Source: a virus. From it: DNA of 54,468 bases. Made by a program: the position numbers and the translations under genes. This document shows positions 38,553 through 47,338 of this stretch, one piece after another; position 1 is the stretch's first letter; each line of letters opens with the position of its first letter. The notes beneath the pieces were generated by a model. The model was given only the letters and a program-made list of their open reading frames with translations. It had not been told where the DNA came from and searched no databases. The stretch is taken from IMG/VR virus record IMGVR_UViG_3300025466_000003, positions 1 through 54,468 of that record; one strand, written 5' to 3'.

Positions 38553-38965
38553 TGAGTGATATTGACTTGGCATGGGCTTTTCCAGAGGTAGAACCTGGTG
38601 TAGAGCCTTTGGGAGCACGAGTATTGGTACAACTTAGAAGAACTAAGAAAAAAATGACTGCGTCTGGCATTATTTTGGCCGAGGAAACTCGAGAAACCGA
38701 AAAATGGGCAAACATGGTTGCAAAAGTATTGGCTATTGGCCCATTGGCCTACCGTAACCGTGACACGATGGCTTCTTGGCCTGAAGGTTCATGGGTAAAG
38801 GTGGGAGATTTTATTCGCGTTCCTAAATGGGGTGGGGATAGATGGGAGGTTCCAGTTCCTGGAGAAGACAAGAATGAGGATAAGGCGCTATTTATGGTGC
38901 TAAACGATCATGAAGTCATATCTAGGGTTAAAGGCGATCCGTTAGCAATGGCGGAATATGTGTAA
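38552..38965 (+). CDS. GroES-like co-chaperonin
   Basis: This 137-residue protein follows the Cpn10 pattern: an N-terminal strand PLGARVLVQLRRT (about 19-31), the mobile-loop region MTASGIILAEETRETEKWAN (about 35-54), KVLAIGPLAY, VKVGDFIRVPKWGG and a final ALFMVLNDHEVISRV. It is longer than GroES (97) because of an N-terminal extension, an insertion and a tail. Phage co-chaperonins such as T4 gp31 replace GroES so that GroEL can fold the major capsid protein. Placement next to scaffold and coat genes supports this. Confidence 0.85.
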   Translation: MSDIDLAWAFPEVEPGVEPLGARVLVQLRRTKKKMTASGIILAEETRETEKWANMVAKVLAIGPLAYRNRDTMASWPEGSWVKVGDFIRVPKWGGDRWEVPVPGEDKNEDKALFMVLNDHEVISRVKGDPLAMAEYV

Positions 38966-38997
38966 AACGTGCAAGATTACCGTAAAGAGGGAAAAGC

Positions 38998-39957
38998 ATG
39001 ACTGAAGTAATAGAAAAACCAGAAGAAGAGATAAAAGTTAAAGAGGAAGTTGATGGTTCGGTGGTCTTTGACCTACCCGAAAGCATGGCACCCCAAGATG
39101 AGTCTATTGACGAAATCAAGGAGCCTAAACAAAAAGCATCCCACGACGATGATCACCCAGACGACACAGATGAAGTGCGTCAGGAAAAGATTAACCGCAG
39201 AAAAATGCGTCGCCAAAGGGCTAAACAAGACAACGCCGAGAAGGATGTCCAACTTCAGCAACTTAAGCGACAAAACGAAGAGTTAATGCAACGCCTATCT
39301 CAGGTTGAGCGTAAGACTCACGGCGCAGAAATAGCTCGGGTTGATAAGGCAATTGAAGACCAAGAACTTAGGCTTCAATACGCTCGTCTCAAGATAACAG
39401 AGGCAACAAGCTCCAGTGATGGGGAGGCAATGGCGAAGGCTCAAGATTTACTTTATGAGACACGCCAACAGTTGGATGCCTTGAAAAACTTGAAAAAGCA
39501 AGCCTCACAACAACCTGCACAAAAACAAAACATTCCAGACCCACGCTTACAGCGCAATGCCTCAGAGTGGATGGAGCGTAATAGTTGGTATCGACCAGAC
39601 GCCCCAGACGAGGATAGCGAAATAGCTAAAGTCATTGATAAACGTCTTGTGGAAGAGGGTTGGGACCCAACTAGGCAAGAATATTGGGAAGAATTAGATA
39701 ATCGCTTGCAAAGGCGTCTACCGCATAGATACAATACAGATACAGACGATGAACCTGTAGTTAGACAGCGACCAAGAAACGTGGTAGCAAGTAGCGGACG
39801 CGAATCATCTTCGGCAGGCGCAGGCCGAAATTCTTATACTCTTACTCCTGAACAGGTAAGAGCTATGAAGGATGCGGGATTCTGGGATGACCCAGTAAAA
39901 CGCACAAAAATGATCAAGCGATACGCATCAGAAGCCCGTTTAACAAGGAGTAACTAA
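38998..39957 (+). CDS. Scaffolding protein-like
   Basis: This 319-residue protein is acidic at the N-terminus (EKPEEEIKVKEEVDGS). It has a long coiled coil (about 60-120, KRQNEELMQRLSQVERK) and a basic, disordered C-terminus with a small terminal helical domain (TPEQVRAMKDAGFWDDPVKRTKMIKRYASEARL). This composition and the location between portal and coat protein are typical of capsid scaffolds, which direct shell assembly and then leave. No protease domain is visible. Confidence 0.82.
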   Translation: MTEVIEKPEEEIKVKEEVDGSVVFDLPESMAPQDESIDEIKEPKQKASHDDDHPDDTDEVRQEKINRRKMRRQRAKQDNAEKDVQLQQLKRQNEELMQRLSQVERKTHGAEIARVDKAIEDQELRLQYARLKITEATSSSDGEAMAKAQDLLYETRQQLDALKNLKKQASQQPAQKQNIPDPRLQRNASEWMERNSWYRPDAPDEDSEIAKVIDKRLVEEGWDPTRQEYWEELDNRLQRRLPHRYNTDTDDEPVVRQRPRNVVASSGRESSSAGAGRNSYTLTPEQVRAMKDAGFWDDPVKRTKMIKRYASEARLTRSN

Positions 39958-39959
39958 TT

Positions 39960-40499
39960 ATGGAATCACGTTTAAAAAAATCTTTAGATGCAGGCGGTAG
40001 ACAGAATCGTGCTCAGCAAGATGAATCCCGTCAGGCACCAGAAGAAAAGTTCGTCTCAACGCAGGAACGTCGCAAGATGTGGAGTGATGAGTGGACACAA
40101 AGAGCATTGCCAGATGTCCCTAAGATCCCTGGTTGGCATTTGTGTTGGTTGTCTACAACTAATTCATATGACAGCATTGACAAAAGAATTCGTATTGGGT
40201 ACGTACCAGTGAAAGCCGAAGAGGTACCAGGATATGAAAACAACAAAGTCAAAGCAGGTGAGTTTGTAGGCTATATAGCTTGTAATGAAATGTTGCTGTT
40301 TAAGCTACCAATGGATGTGTATCAAGATGCGATGACACATTTCCATCATGATGCTCCGCTAGAGGAGGCGAATAAAATTCGTCAACAGGCAGAGTCTTCA
40401 GTGGGAAGAGACAGTAACGGCAAGTCATTAGGCCGAATCGAAGGTGACGGTATTGGCAACATTGATGAACCGCTTTCCGCACCCGTATTTTCAGGGTAG
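39960..40499 (+). CDS. Head-assembly-region hypothetical protein
   Basis: This 179-residue protein follows the scaffold with no gap. It has a helical N-terminus (KKSLDAGGRQNRAQQDESRQAP) and a globular middle with IPGWHLCWLSTTNSYDSIDKRIRIGYVPVKAEEVPGYENNKVKAGEFVGYIACNE, a strongly conserved-looking phage sequence usually found just upstream of decoration and coat genes. The role is unknown; a head minor protein or assembly factor is likely. Confidence 0.72.
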   Translation: MESRLKKSLDAGGRQNRAQQDESRQAPEEKFVSTQERRKMWSDEWTQRALPDVPKIPGWHLCWLSTTNSYDSIDKRIRIGYVPVKAEEVPGYENNKVKAGEFVGYIACNEMLLFKLPMDVYQDAMTHFHHDAPLEEANKIRQQAESSVGRDSNGKSLGRIEGDGIGNIDEPLSAPVFSG

Positions 40500-40522
40500 G
40501 CAAGTTTAAAAAAGGAGTTTTC

Positions 40523-41095
40523 ATGTCTAGTACATTGCAAGCTTTCGGTTTACGCCCTTCGTTCCATCCCTCCGGCTTGGATCGTGCTCAGGCGTTAGCA
40601 GGAGGCATCACTTCTGGTTATTCTTCAAATATTTTGAAGGGACAACCAGTACTTTACTCTTCTGGAGTAATCGTTCCCGTTACAACCACAGGCGCTTGGT
40701 CTGGGGCTTTTTCGGGTGTTTCATGGACTGATACCACAGGACGTTTCCGTGTAAGCAACTATTGGCCTGCCAATACAAGTTTTATCACTGGATCGTGCGT
40801 AGCTTATTTTTATAACGATCAAAACATTGTTTATGAAATTCAAGCTGACGGATCTATGGCTCAAACCACAGTCGGTCAAGGTTTTAACTTCACTAACTTA
40901 ACTTCTGGCTCTACAACCACAGGATTGTCACAATGTACCCTTGGTGCATCGTCATATGTTGGTTCTAGCGCCGCGGGTCAAATGCGTGTTGTGGACCTCT
41001 CGCCCGCGCCAGGCAATGCTTGGGGCGATTCCTATACCATCGTACGTGTGGTTAACTCTGCTTCTCAGTTCTTCGGATCTGTGAATTCTTTATAA
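40523..41095 (+). CDS. Probable head decoration protein
   Basis: This 190-residue protein is beta-rich (GQPVLYSSGVIVPVTTTGAWSGAFSGVSWTDTTGRF) with little charge and lies directly before the major capsid gene. This fits the proteins that bind the outside of the capsid lattice and stabilise it. An AAAAAAGGAG ribosome binding site precedes the ATG. It could instead be a tail component; the location favours decoration. Confidence 0.72.
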   Translation: MSSTLQAFGLRPSFHPSGLDRAQALAGGITSGYSSNILKGQPVLYSSGVIVPVTTTGAWSGAFSGVSWTDTTGRFRVSNYWPANTSFITGSCVAYFYNDQNIVYEIQADGSMAQTTVGQGFNFTNLTSGSTTTGLSQCTLGASSYVGSSAAGQMRVVDLSPAPGNAWGDSYTIVRVVNSASQFFGSVNSL

Positions 41096-41105
41096 GGGGT
41101 AAATT

Positions 41106-42020
41106 ATGGCCGCACCAATGCGAAGTACGGACTTTAGAAGTATCGTTGAGCCTATTCTTAACGAATGTTTTGATGGCGTATATGATCTTCGTGAAGACGA
41201 ATGGTCACGTGTTTTCCGTGAACAAGAAGGTATTCCAAGGAATTACCATGAAGAGCCAGTCCTTTATGGATTTGGCGCCGCACCACAACTCCCTGATGGC
41301 ACACCAGTGTCATACCAACAGGGTGGAGTGTTATTCCTACAGCGTTATGTTTATTTAGTGTATGGCCTTGCCTTTGCACTGACTAAGACACTCGTTGAGG
41401 ACGGTGACCATATCCGTATTGGTCAAGTTTATGCAAGACACCTTGCACAATCTTTGATTGAGACGAAGGAAACCCTAGCCGCAAACATCCTCAACAACTC
41501 CTTTAACTCAGGATATGTTGGTGGTGATGGCGTATCTTTAATCAACACAGCGCATCCAATCACAATTGGTACGTTCTCTAATCAATTGTCTACCGCCGCC
41601 GTGCTGTCACAGACATCTTTAGAGCAAATGTTGATTCAGATTCGTAACGCTGTTGACAATAACCAGAAGAAAATTCGTTTGGTACCACGCCAGTTGGTTG
41701 TGGCTCCAGGCAATATTTTCCAAGCTGAAGTGTTGCTCAAATCTGTGTTACGCACGGGAACAGCTAATAACGACATCAACCCCGTCAAGTCTATTGGCTT
41801 GTTGGATGAGGGTGCCGCAGTTCTGTCACGTTTGACTTCAGCCACCGCATGGTGGGTGCAGACAGATGCGCCAGAAGGCATGAAGCTGTTAATGCGTCGT
41901 CGTTTAGAGAAGACTATGGAAGGTGACTTCGAGACTGACTCTATGCGTTACAAGGCTACAGAGCGTTATGTACTAGGATGGACAGATCCTAGAGCGTTGT
42001 TCGGTACACCTGGTATGTAA
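41106..42020 (+). CDS. Major capsid protein (HK97 fold, Mu gpT-like)
   Basis: This 304-residue protein has features of an HK97-fold coat protein: a helical N-arm (MRSTDFRSIVEPILNECFDGVYDL), a long spine helix region (IRIGQVYARHLAQSLIETKETLAANIL), a P-domain/A-domain segment with VPRQLVVAPGNIFQAEVLLKSVLRTG, and the C-terminal MEGDFETDSMRYKATERYVLGWTDPRALFGTPG. It resembles Mu gpT-type coats without an obvious protease domain, so the scaffold is separate. A strong terminator follows 8 bases after the stop. Confidence 0.88.
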   Translation: MAAPMRSTDFRSIVEPILNECFDGVYDLREDEWSRVFREQEGIPRNYHEEPVLYGFGAAPQLPDGTPVSYQQGGVLFLQRYVYLVYGLAFALTKTLVEDGDHIRIGQVYARHLAQSLIETKETLAANILNNSFNSGYVGGDGVSLINTAHPITIGTFSNQLSTAAVLSQTSLEQMLIQIRNAVDNNQKKIRLVPRQLVVAPGNIFQAEVLLKSVLRTGTANNDINPVKSIGLLDEGAAVLSRLTSATAWWVQTDAPEGMKLLMRRRLEKTMEGDFETDSMRYKATERYVLGWTDPRALFGTPGM

Positions 42021-42027
42021 ACCGAGT

Positions 42028-42058
42028 GGGGAAGGGAGTCAAATCTCTTCCCCTTTTT
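42028..42058 (+). terminator. Strong intrinsic terminator after the major capsid gene
   Basis: GGGGAAGGGA (42028-42037) pairs with TCTCTTCCCC (42044-42053) with one G-U pair, loop GTCAAA, then T5. The structural operon continues after it, so this is likely a partial terminator that limits transcript level or sets the capsid gene's mRNA end, allowing differential expression of coat protein. Confidence 0.88.
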
Positions 42059-42095
42059 AAAATTCTTAACGGGTTCATGCCCAAAAGGAAATAAA

Positions 42096-43148
42096 ATGCC
42101 CCAATTTTCAGATGACCTATTTTTAGGTTCTGCACAAGCTTACGTTGGTACAAACGTCAATAGTGCGTTAGGTGATCCATCCCCCATGTCTGTAGGTTTT
42201 GGACCTATGGGACGTGTTTATTTATACGATACAACTGCTGTTGCGGGTGCTGTTGCTGCTGTTTTGGCCGCAAAAACACCTACAGTAGCGACAACATACA
42301 GTGGTACACAGTTAGCAACTGCTTCGGCAACTAACGGCACAACTCAGGTCGTAAGAACTGATGGTACAACTGTATTGCAGTTTGACTACCCCCGTGCTGT
42401 TGCTTGTACAACTGCTTCTGGTAGCCCGACCAACTCAGTAATCACAATTACTGGTTATGATTACTACGGTAACTCTATGACTGAAATCATTCAGTCTGGT
42501 ACTGTAGCTTCTACACAAACCAAGGGACGTAAAGCGTTTTTCCAGGTTTACTCTATTGCCTTCTCCGCTGCTACCGCAGTTGCAGTATCTATTGATACAA
42601 CAAATATTCTTGGACTGCCTGCACGTATCAGTGATGAATCGTATATTCTAAGTAACAGATTCACAGGTTCTTTGTCTAACGACTCAGGAACTTTGACTTA
42701 TGGTTACTACGCAAATACAACCAACTACAACACTCAATCAATTACCAACTTTACATCGGCTACTCCTGGCGTTGTAACTGTTGCTTATTCTCCGCCAAGT
42801 GGAACATTGATTCAATTGACTGGTGCTTTGGGTACTTTGACTGGTGTGTCGCTTAATACGACTTACTGGTGGACTAATTTGACTGGTACAACTGGCAAGT
42901 TGTCTACTACACAAGCTAACTTCCTAGCGGGTACTTACGTTGCAACAGGTGGTACAACAATTACTTCAGGTATAAGTCTTGTTCCTCAATTGACATCAAC
43001 CTCTGTAACTCCCGATGTGCGTGGTACATACGCGCCTGGTGGTACTTTAAATGGTTCCGCTAAGTTGGTTCTAACTCTTGGTTTGACAGCCATCCAAGTT
43101 GGTCCTAATGCCACAACAACTGGTTTACTTGGTAATACCCAAGCTTAA
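42096..43148 (+). CDS. Beta-rich structural protein after coat (decoration/tail-like)
   Basis: This 350-residue protein is Ser/Thr/Gly-rich and beta-stranded. An N-terminal conserved-looking segment (FSDDLFLGSAQAYVGTNVN...GFGPMGRVYLYD) is followed by Ig-like strands. Residues about 195-290 (TPGVVTVAYSPPSGTLIQLTGALGTLTGVSLNTTYWW) look like an inserted Ig-like or carbohydrate-binding unit. An AAAAGGAAATAAA ribosome binding site precedes the ATG. It is likely a capsid decoration or major structural component; function not proven. Confidence 0.68.
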   Translation: MPQFSDDLFLGSAQAYVGTNVNSALGDPSPMSVGFGPMGRVYLYDTTAVAGAVAAVLAAKTPTVATTYSGTQLATASATNGTTQVVRTDGTTVLQFDYPRAVACTTASGSPTNSVITITGYDYYGNSMTEIIQSGTVASTQTKGRKAFFQVYSIAFSAATAVAVSIDTTNILGLPARISDESYILSNRFTGSLSNDSGTLTYGYYANTTNYNTQSITNFTSATPGVVTVAYSPPSGTLIQLTGALGTLTGVSLNTTYWWTNLTGTTGKLSTTQANFLAGTYVATGGTTITSGISLVPQLTSTSVTPDVRGTYAPGGTLNGSAKLVLTLGLTAIQVGPNATTTGLLGNTQA

Positions 43149-43160
43149 AGGAGATAAATT

Positions 43161-44627
43161 ATGGCCAAATCAAGCAAAGGTGCAGGAGGCTTTAGCCAAA
43201 TGCCAAAAATGATAACTGATGAACCTTCAGTTATTTTAAAGCTCAAAAAAGGTGGTTCTGCTCATCATAAGTCTATGAAAGAGCACGAAGAGCATGGTCA
43301 TAAATCCATGCACAAAGCAGTGGGTGGCATGATGAATATGCCTGCTCGTGGTGGAATGATGCCTTCTAAAAACCCTTTAATGGGTGCTTTAGCCGCTCGT
43401 CGCGCTGCAATGCAAGGCATGAACTCACCCATGATGAAAAAGGGTGGTAAGGCTCATAAAGCTCACGGTGGAGAGGTTGAGTCTAAAGCCAAGCAACATC
43501 GTGAAGACGCTAAGATGGCTAAGATGGAGAAAGAACTTAAGCATCATGAAAGCATGAAAGCGGGTAAAGCTCATCACGGCTTGAAAAAAGGTGGCTCAGC
43601 AATGGGCAAAGGGATCGACAAGTTTGAGACTAAAACTACTGACGAAAAAGCACCTGGTAAGTTCTTACAGACTGAAATGCATGATGGTGAGCACCATGAC
43701 AAAGTTCATGGCACTGGCATGGTCAAAGAGGGCAATGCAGGCGGTTTCAAGCATGGTGGTAAGGCTCATAAGGTTTCTGGTCACCCAGAAGGATCTATGC
43801 AACACCACAAGGCTATGGCTAAGCATTACGCTGAGAAGTGCAAAGAAGGTGGATCTGCTCATCATCGCAAAATGATGGAGCACCACAAAGCTATGTGCAA
43901 GGGCGGTAAATACGCTATTGGTGGAACTGTTTCTGAAAATGTTGCCAAAAAGTATGAAAACACAATGATGGTTGATGGCGAGCATCACGACTCCGTACAT
44001 GGTACTGGTGATGTTAAAGAGTCAAACGCAGGTGGATTCAAGCACGGTGGTAAGGCTCACATGAAGCATGGTGGTAAGCACCACTTTGCCAAAGGTGGAA
44101 GCGCCGCTCCTGACTTAAACCTAAAAGACACTGTTGAAGGTGGAAATTGGGAAAACCGTCCTGCTGACACAACTAAGCCTGGTGTGCGTATGCAGACTAC
44201 TGGCGCTGTCAAGGAAGGTAATGCAGGTGGCTTTAAGCACGGAGGCAAGGCTTCAAAAAAGCACTTCGCCACGGGGGGCGCTGTTAATAAACAGGGTTCT
44301 GCTGTGGCTATGCCTCAAGGTAAAAAGCCTGCATCTCCACCAGTTGCGATAACTCGCTTGTCTGGCACCTTCAAAAAGGGTGGACAAGTAAAGCATCATG
44401 CGGATGGGGGAGCTATATCTGATTATGATCGAAGGATGATGGAATTTGCTCCTGGTCAAAATATGAGAGATGTATCTCCACAAGACGTTGCTGATGCTAA
44501 GCAAAGGGCTAGAGATTCCGCTTCTTACGCTGAAGCTTCAAGGATTACTCCAAGAAGTGCAGGCGCAGGAAGAGGTTTTGTAAATCCTGAAATGGTTAGA
44601 AAGCACGGCGGTAGAGCCAAGAAGTAA
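43161..44627 (+). CDS. His/Gly/Lys-rich repeat protein
   Basis: This 488-residue low-complexity protein is very rich in His, Lys and Gly. It has repeats of the form (M)HDGEHHD-x-VHGTG-x-VKE-x-NAGGFKHGGKAH (near residues 176-204, 274-302 and 350-370) and KKGG(S/K)A motifs. It has no hydrophobic core and is probably disordered, with high metal- or nucleic-acid-binding capacity. The C-terminus HGGRAKK recalls the GG[RK] motif of the giant protein. It lies between capsid and tail genes and is followed by a UUCG hairpin. It may coat DNA or serve as an ejected linker; this is inference. Confidence 0.68.
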   Translation: MAKSSKGAGGFSQMPKMITDEPSVILKLKKGGSAHHKSMKEHEEHGHKSMHKAVGGMMNMPARGGMMPSKNPLMGALAARRAAMQGMNSPMMKKGGKAHKAHGGEVESKAKQHREDAKMAKMEKELKHHESMKAGKAHHGLKKGGSAMGKGIDKFETKTTDEKAPGKFLQTEMHDGEHHDKVHGTGMVKEGNAGGFKHGGKAHKVSGHPEGSMQHHKAMAKHYAEKCKEGGSAHHRKMMEHHKAMCKGGKYAIGGTVSENVAKKYENTMMVDGEHHDSVHGTGDVKESNAGGFKHGGKAHMKHGGKHHFAKGGSAAPDLNLKDTVEGGNWENRPADTTKPGVRMQTTGAVKEGNAGGFKHGGKASKKHFATGGAVNKQGSAVAMPQGKKPASPPVAITRLSGTFKKGGQVKHHADGGAISDYDRRMMEFAPGQNMRDVSPQDVADAKQRARDSASYAEASRITPRSAGAGRGFVNPEMVRKHGGRAKK

Positions 44628-44632
44628 AAATC

Positions 44633-44654
44633 GGTGGGGGCTTCGGCTCCCACC
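44633..44654 (+). other. UUCG-capped hairpin after the His-rich gene
   Basis: GGTGGGGGC (44633-44641) pairs with GCTCCCACC (44646-44654) with one G-U pair around the loop TTCG. It is a stable stem without a following T-run. Like the hairpin at 24093, it is more likely an RNA stability or processing element than a terminator. Confidence 0.72.
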
Positions 44655-44671
44655 ACTCTAATAGGTGAAAT

Positions 44672-47338
44672 ATGTCTGAAATCTCAGTCTATACAGGTCC
44701 GTCATCCAATTCCGATAATCAATTAAGAATTCAGCAGGCACAGCGTTCTACTGCGTATGATCCAGTAGACAAGATGCGTGTTTCAACACCGCAGTCCTTG
44801 ATTGATACTGACTTTGAATATGGTCAGCAAGGTACGAAGTGGGAACAAACCTCGATGCAAAACAACCGCGCATCGTTGTATTACTTAGGTAATGCCACAT
44901 TACCAGTATCAGCTATTGCGGGTAATCAGTCCACAACAAATCAGTTGGTCATAACAATGACCTCCTCAAACGTGCCAAACGGCTCTCCAATCTTCATTGA
45001 AGATGCAATTGACCCTAACGCTAATGGTTGGGGTTGGGTGGCTTCTGGAGGCGGTTCTACAGCCACTTCTATTACTGTAAACATGGCTCAGGCAATTACA
45101 ACAGCAACATGTTGGTCGGCTACTTCTACTTATGTTTACCTCGGTTATTTGTATAGCGGATATGGATTTAACTTAACTGGAACAACAGCATTCACTTTTA
45201 CTGGATCAACAGTTAGTTGTACAACTACTTATCCACATGGATTGTCAGCGGGTTCTTTGATTTATATCACTGGAACAACTGGTCCAAGCACAGCAACGAC
45301 GATAAATGGTCCTCAGATTGTGGTTACAACGCCTATAGCAACGACATTTACGTTCACCAATATTAACGGCACACCTTCTACGACAATCGCTAATACAGCG
45401 GGTGCAAGCAATCTGTATGCACGTCCTGCGGGATATGTGGATACTCACGCTTATGATGGATCTGTCAATTTTACGGTTGGCGCATCCATACCCAATCAGG
45501 TTTTACAACGTCAAACCCGTAGATATTTCCGTTACCAGTCTGGTAAAGGAATTCAATTTTCTACTGGAACAATTCTTAAGCCACAGCTTCAGCAACCAGT
45601 ACTGACATCTTCCAGTGCAACAGTTACTGTTACGACTAAGTTTCCGCACAATTTAACTGTAAACACAGTTATTGTTGTGACTGGCGCTGATCAAAGTGCT
45701 TATAACGGTACTTTTGTTGTTAAAACAGTACCCACTGCATTAACTTTCACTTATACAACGCTGAATAACATTGTTCCTTCAGCAACGCCTGCGACTTCCA
45801 CAGGTGGATTTATTCACGTAAGTCCATATTCCTGGTACGGCGCAAGCAATAAGATTGGATTCTTTGACCAACAAAATGGTCTTTTCTTCCAATACGACGG
45901 TCAAACACTGTATGCGGTTTATCGTAACTCAATCAACCAAATCGTAGGTACAGTATCTGTAACCAACGGTAGCGGCGCTGTAACTGGATCAAGCACTCAG
46001 TTTACAACTCAATTGGTTGTGGGTGATTACATTGTTATTCGTGGTCAATCTTACAGAGTTTTGAGCATTGCAAGCGATACAAGCATGTATATCAGCCCTG
46101 AGTACCGTGGAACTACGATTGCTAATGCAATTGTTTCACGCACTATTGACCAAAAAGTACCGCAGTCACAGTGGTATGACGTGTTGGATGGTTCTAATTC
46201 AGCCTCCAATCCTTCTGGATACAACCTTGACCTCACCAAAGTACAGATGTTCTACATTGACTACTCTTGGTACGGCGCGGGTGTGGCTCGATTTGGTATT
46301 CGCACCACTGGTGGAACGATTACTTATATCTACAATTTCCAAAACAACAACGTAAACTACACTGCTTACATGAGATCTGGTAACTTGCCATCTCATTATG
46401 AGCAAAATGGTGTATTGCCTATTACCAATATTACATCTAGCGTTGGAGTTAGTGATACAACTATTAACGTGATTAGCACCGCAGGATTTAACCCCGCAGG
46501 TAGTACAGCCAGATTTATTGGTAGCGGAACTTCTGGTGTGATTGAGTACTTCACATACACTGGAATTACAAGCGCGGCTAATTCTTCCACAGGTTATCCA
46601 CAGTTGACTGGTTTAACTCGCGGTACTACTGGTGGTTCATCTGCTACAGCATTCACATACTCTGCAACTGCTCCCGTAGCTGTTGAGTATGCGGCTCCTG
46701 ATGCGGCGGCGATGTTGTCTCACTGGGGTTCTTCAGTGGTGATGGATGGTGGATTCAACCAAGACGTATCCGCTATTTACAACTATGGTATGTTGACCGC
46801 TTTGACTAGCCCTAACAGCACAGCAAACGTGCCAATTATGGCTATTCGCTTGGCTCCATCCGTGGATAACGGCACAGTTGGATTGCTTGGTGTTAAAGAA
46901 GTTATCAACCGTCTACAGTTGCAGTTGAATGAGATTGCTGTTGTGACCAACACGACCTATCTAATTCAATTGGTGCTCAACGGTATACCTTCTGGAGCAT
47001 TCTCTGGATCGTTTGTATCTCCCGTTCAAGGCGGTACAAATACCAGTTCACTCGTTCAGATTGCTGTTAATACAACCAATACCGTTACTATTTCAGGTGG
47101 TGAGTCAATTGCGGCTTTCTATACCAATAGCTCAGGTCAAACTGGTTATCCTTTGGCATCTATCTCTGCGATTGGTAACTCTGCCAACGGTGGCGGTACA
47201 TCTAACAGTGTTCCAACATCTCAATCGGGTCAGTACCCAGATGGTCCAGACATTTTGTACATTGTTGCTACAACGCTCAATGCGGGTGCTTCTAACACCG
47301 TCGTAGCTCGTCTCAACTGGCAAGAGTCACAAGCATAA
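44672..47338 (+). CDS. Large tail/virion structural protein
   Basis: This 888-residue protein starts behind AGGTGAAAT. Its N-terminal AQRSTAYDPVDKMRVSTPQSLIDTDFEYGQQGTKWE is a conserved-looking motif of phage virion proteins that occupy the tail. The body has repeated Ig-like beta units with FPHNLTV and YPHGLSAG stretches (about 160-380). A central globular part (about 420-560, with IRGQSYRVLSIASD and LDGSNSASN) and a C-terminal beta region complete it. It is encoded upstream of the adaptor and fibres and is probably a major structural component; exact position unknown. Confidence 0.72.
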   Translation: MSEISVYTGPSSNSDNQLRIQQAQRSTAYDPVDKMRVSTPQSLIDTDFEYGQQGTKWEQTSMQNNRASLYYLGNATLPVSAIAGNQSTTNQLVITMTSSNVPNGSPIFIEDAIDPNANGWGWVASGGGSTATSITVNMAQAITTATCWSATSTYVYLGYLYSGYGFNLTGTTAFTFTGSTVSCTTTYPHGLSAGSLIYITGTTGPSTATTINGPQIVVTTPIATTFTFTNINGTPSTTIANTAGASNLYARPAGYVDTHAYDGSVNFTVGASIPNQVLQRQTRRYFRYQSGKGIQFSTGTILKPQLQQPVLTSSSATVTVTTKFPHNLTVNTVIVVTGADQSAYNGTFVVKTVPTALTFTYTTLNNIVPSATPATSTGGFIHVSPYSWYGASNKIGFFDQQNGLFFQYDGQTLYAVYRNSINQIVGTVSVTNGSGAVTGSSTQFTTQLVVGDYIVIRGQSYRVLSIASDTSMYISPEYRGTTIANAIVSRTIDQKVPQSQWYDVLDGSNSASNPSGYNLDLTKVQMFYIDYSWYGAGVARFGIRTTGGTITYIYNFQNNNVNYTAYMRSGNLPSHYEQNGVLPITNITSSVGVSDTTINVISTAGFNPAGSTARFIGSGTSGVIEYFTYTGITSAANSSTGYPQLTGLTRGTTGGSSATAFTYSATAPVAVEYAAPDAAAMLSHWGSSVVMDGGFNQDVSAIYNYGMLTALTSPNSTANVPIMAIRLAPSVDNGTVGLLGVKEVINRLQLQLNEIAVVTNTTYLIQLVLNGIPSGAFSGSFVSPVQGGTNTSSLVQIAVNTTNTVTISGGESIAAFYTNSSGQTGYPLASISAIGNSANGGGTSNSVPTSQSGQYPDGPDILYIVATTLNAGASNTVVARLNWQESQA

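Noticed and set aside
43665-44000. Minus-strand frame of 111 residues opposite the His-rich gene
   Set aside because: It exists because the coding strand avoids stop codons in a repeat region; the sequence has no plausible motif and lies wholly inside a longer gene.
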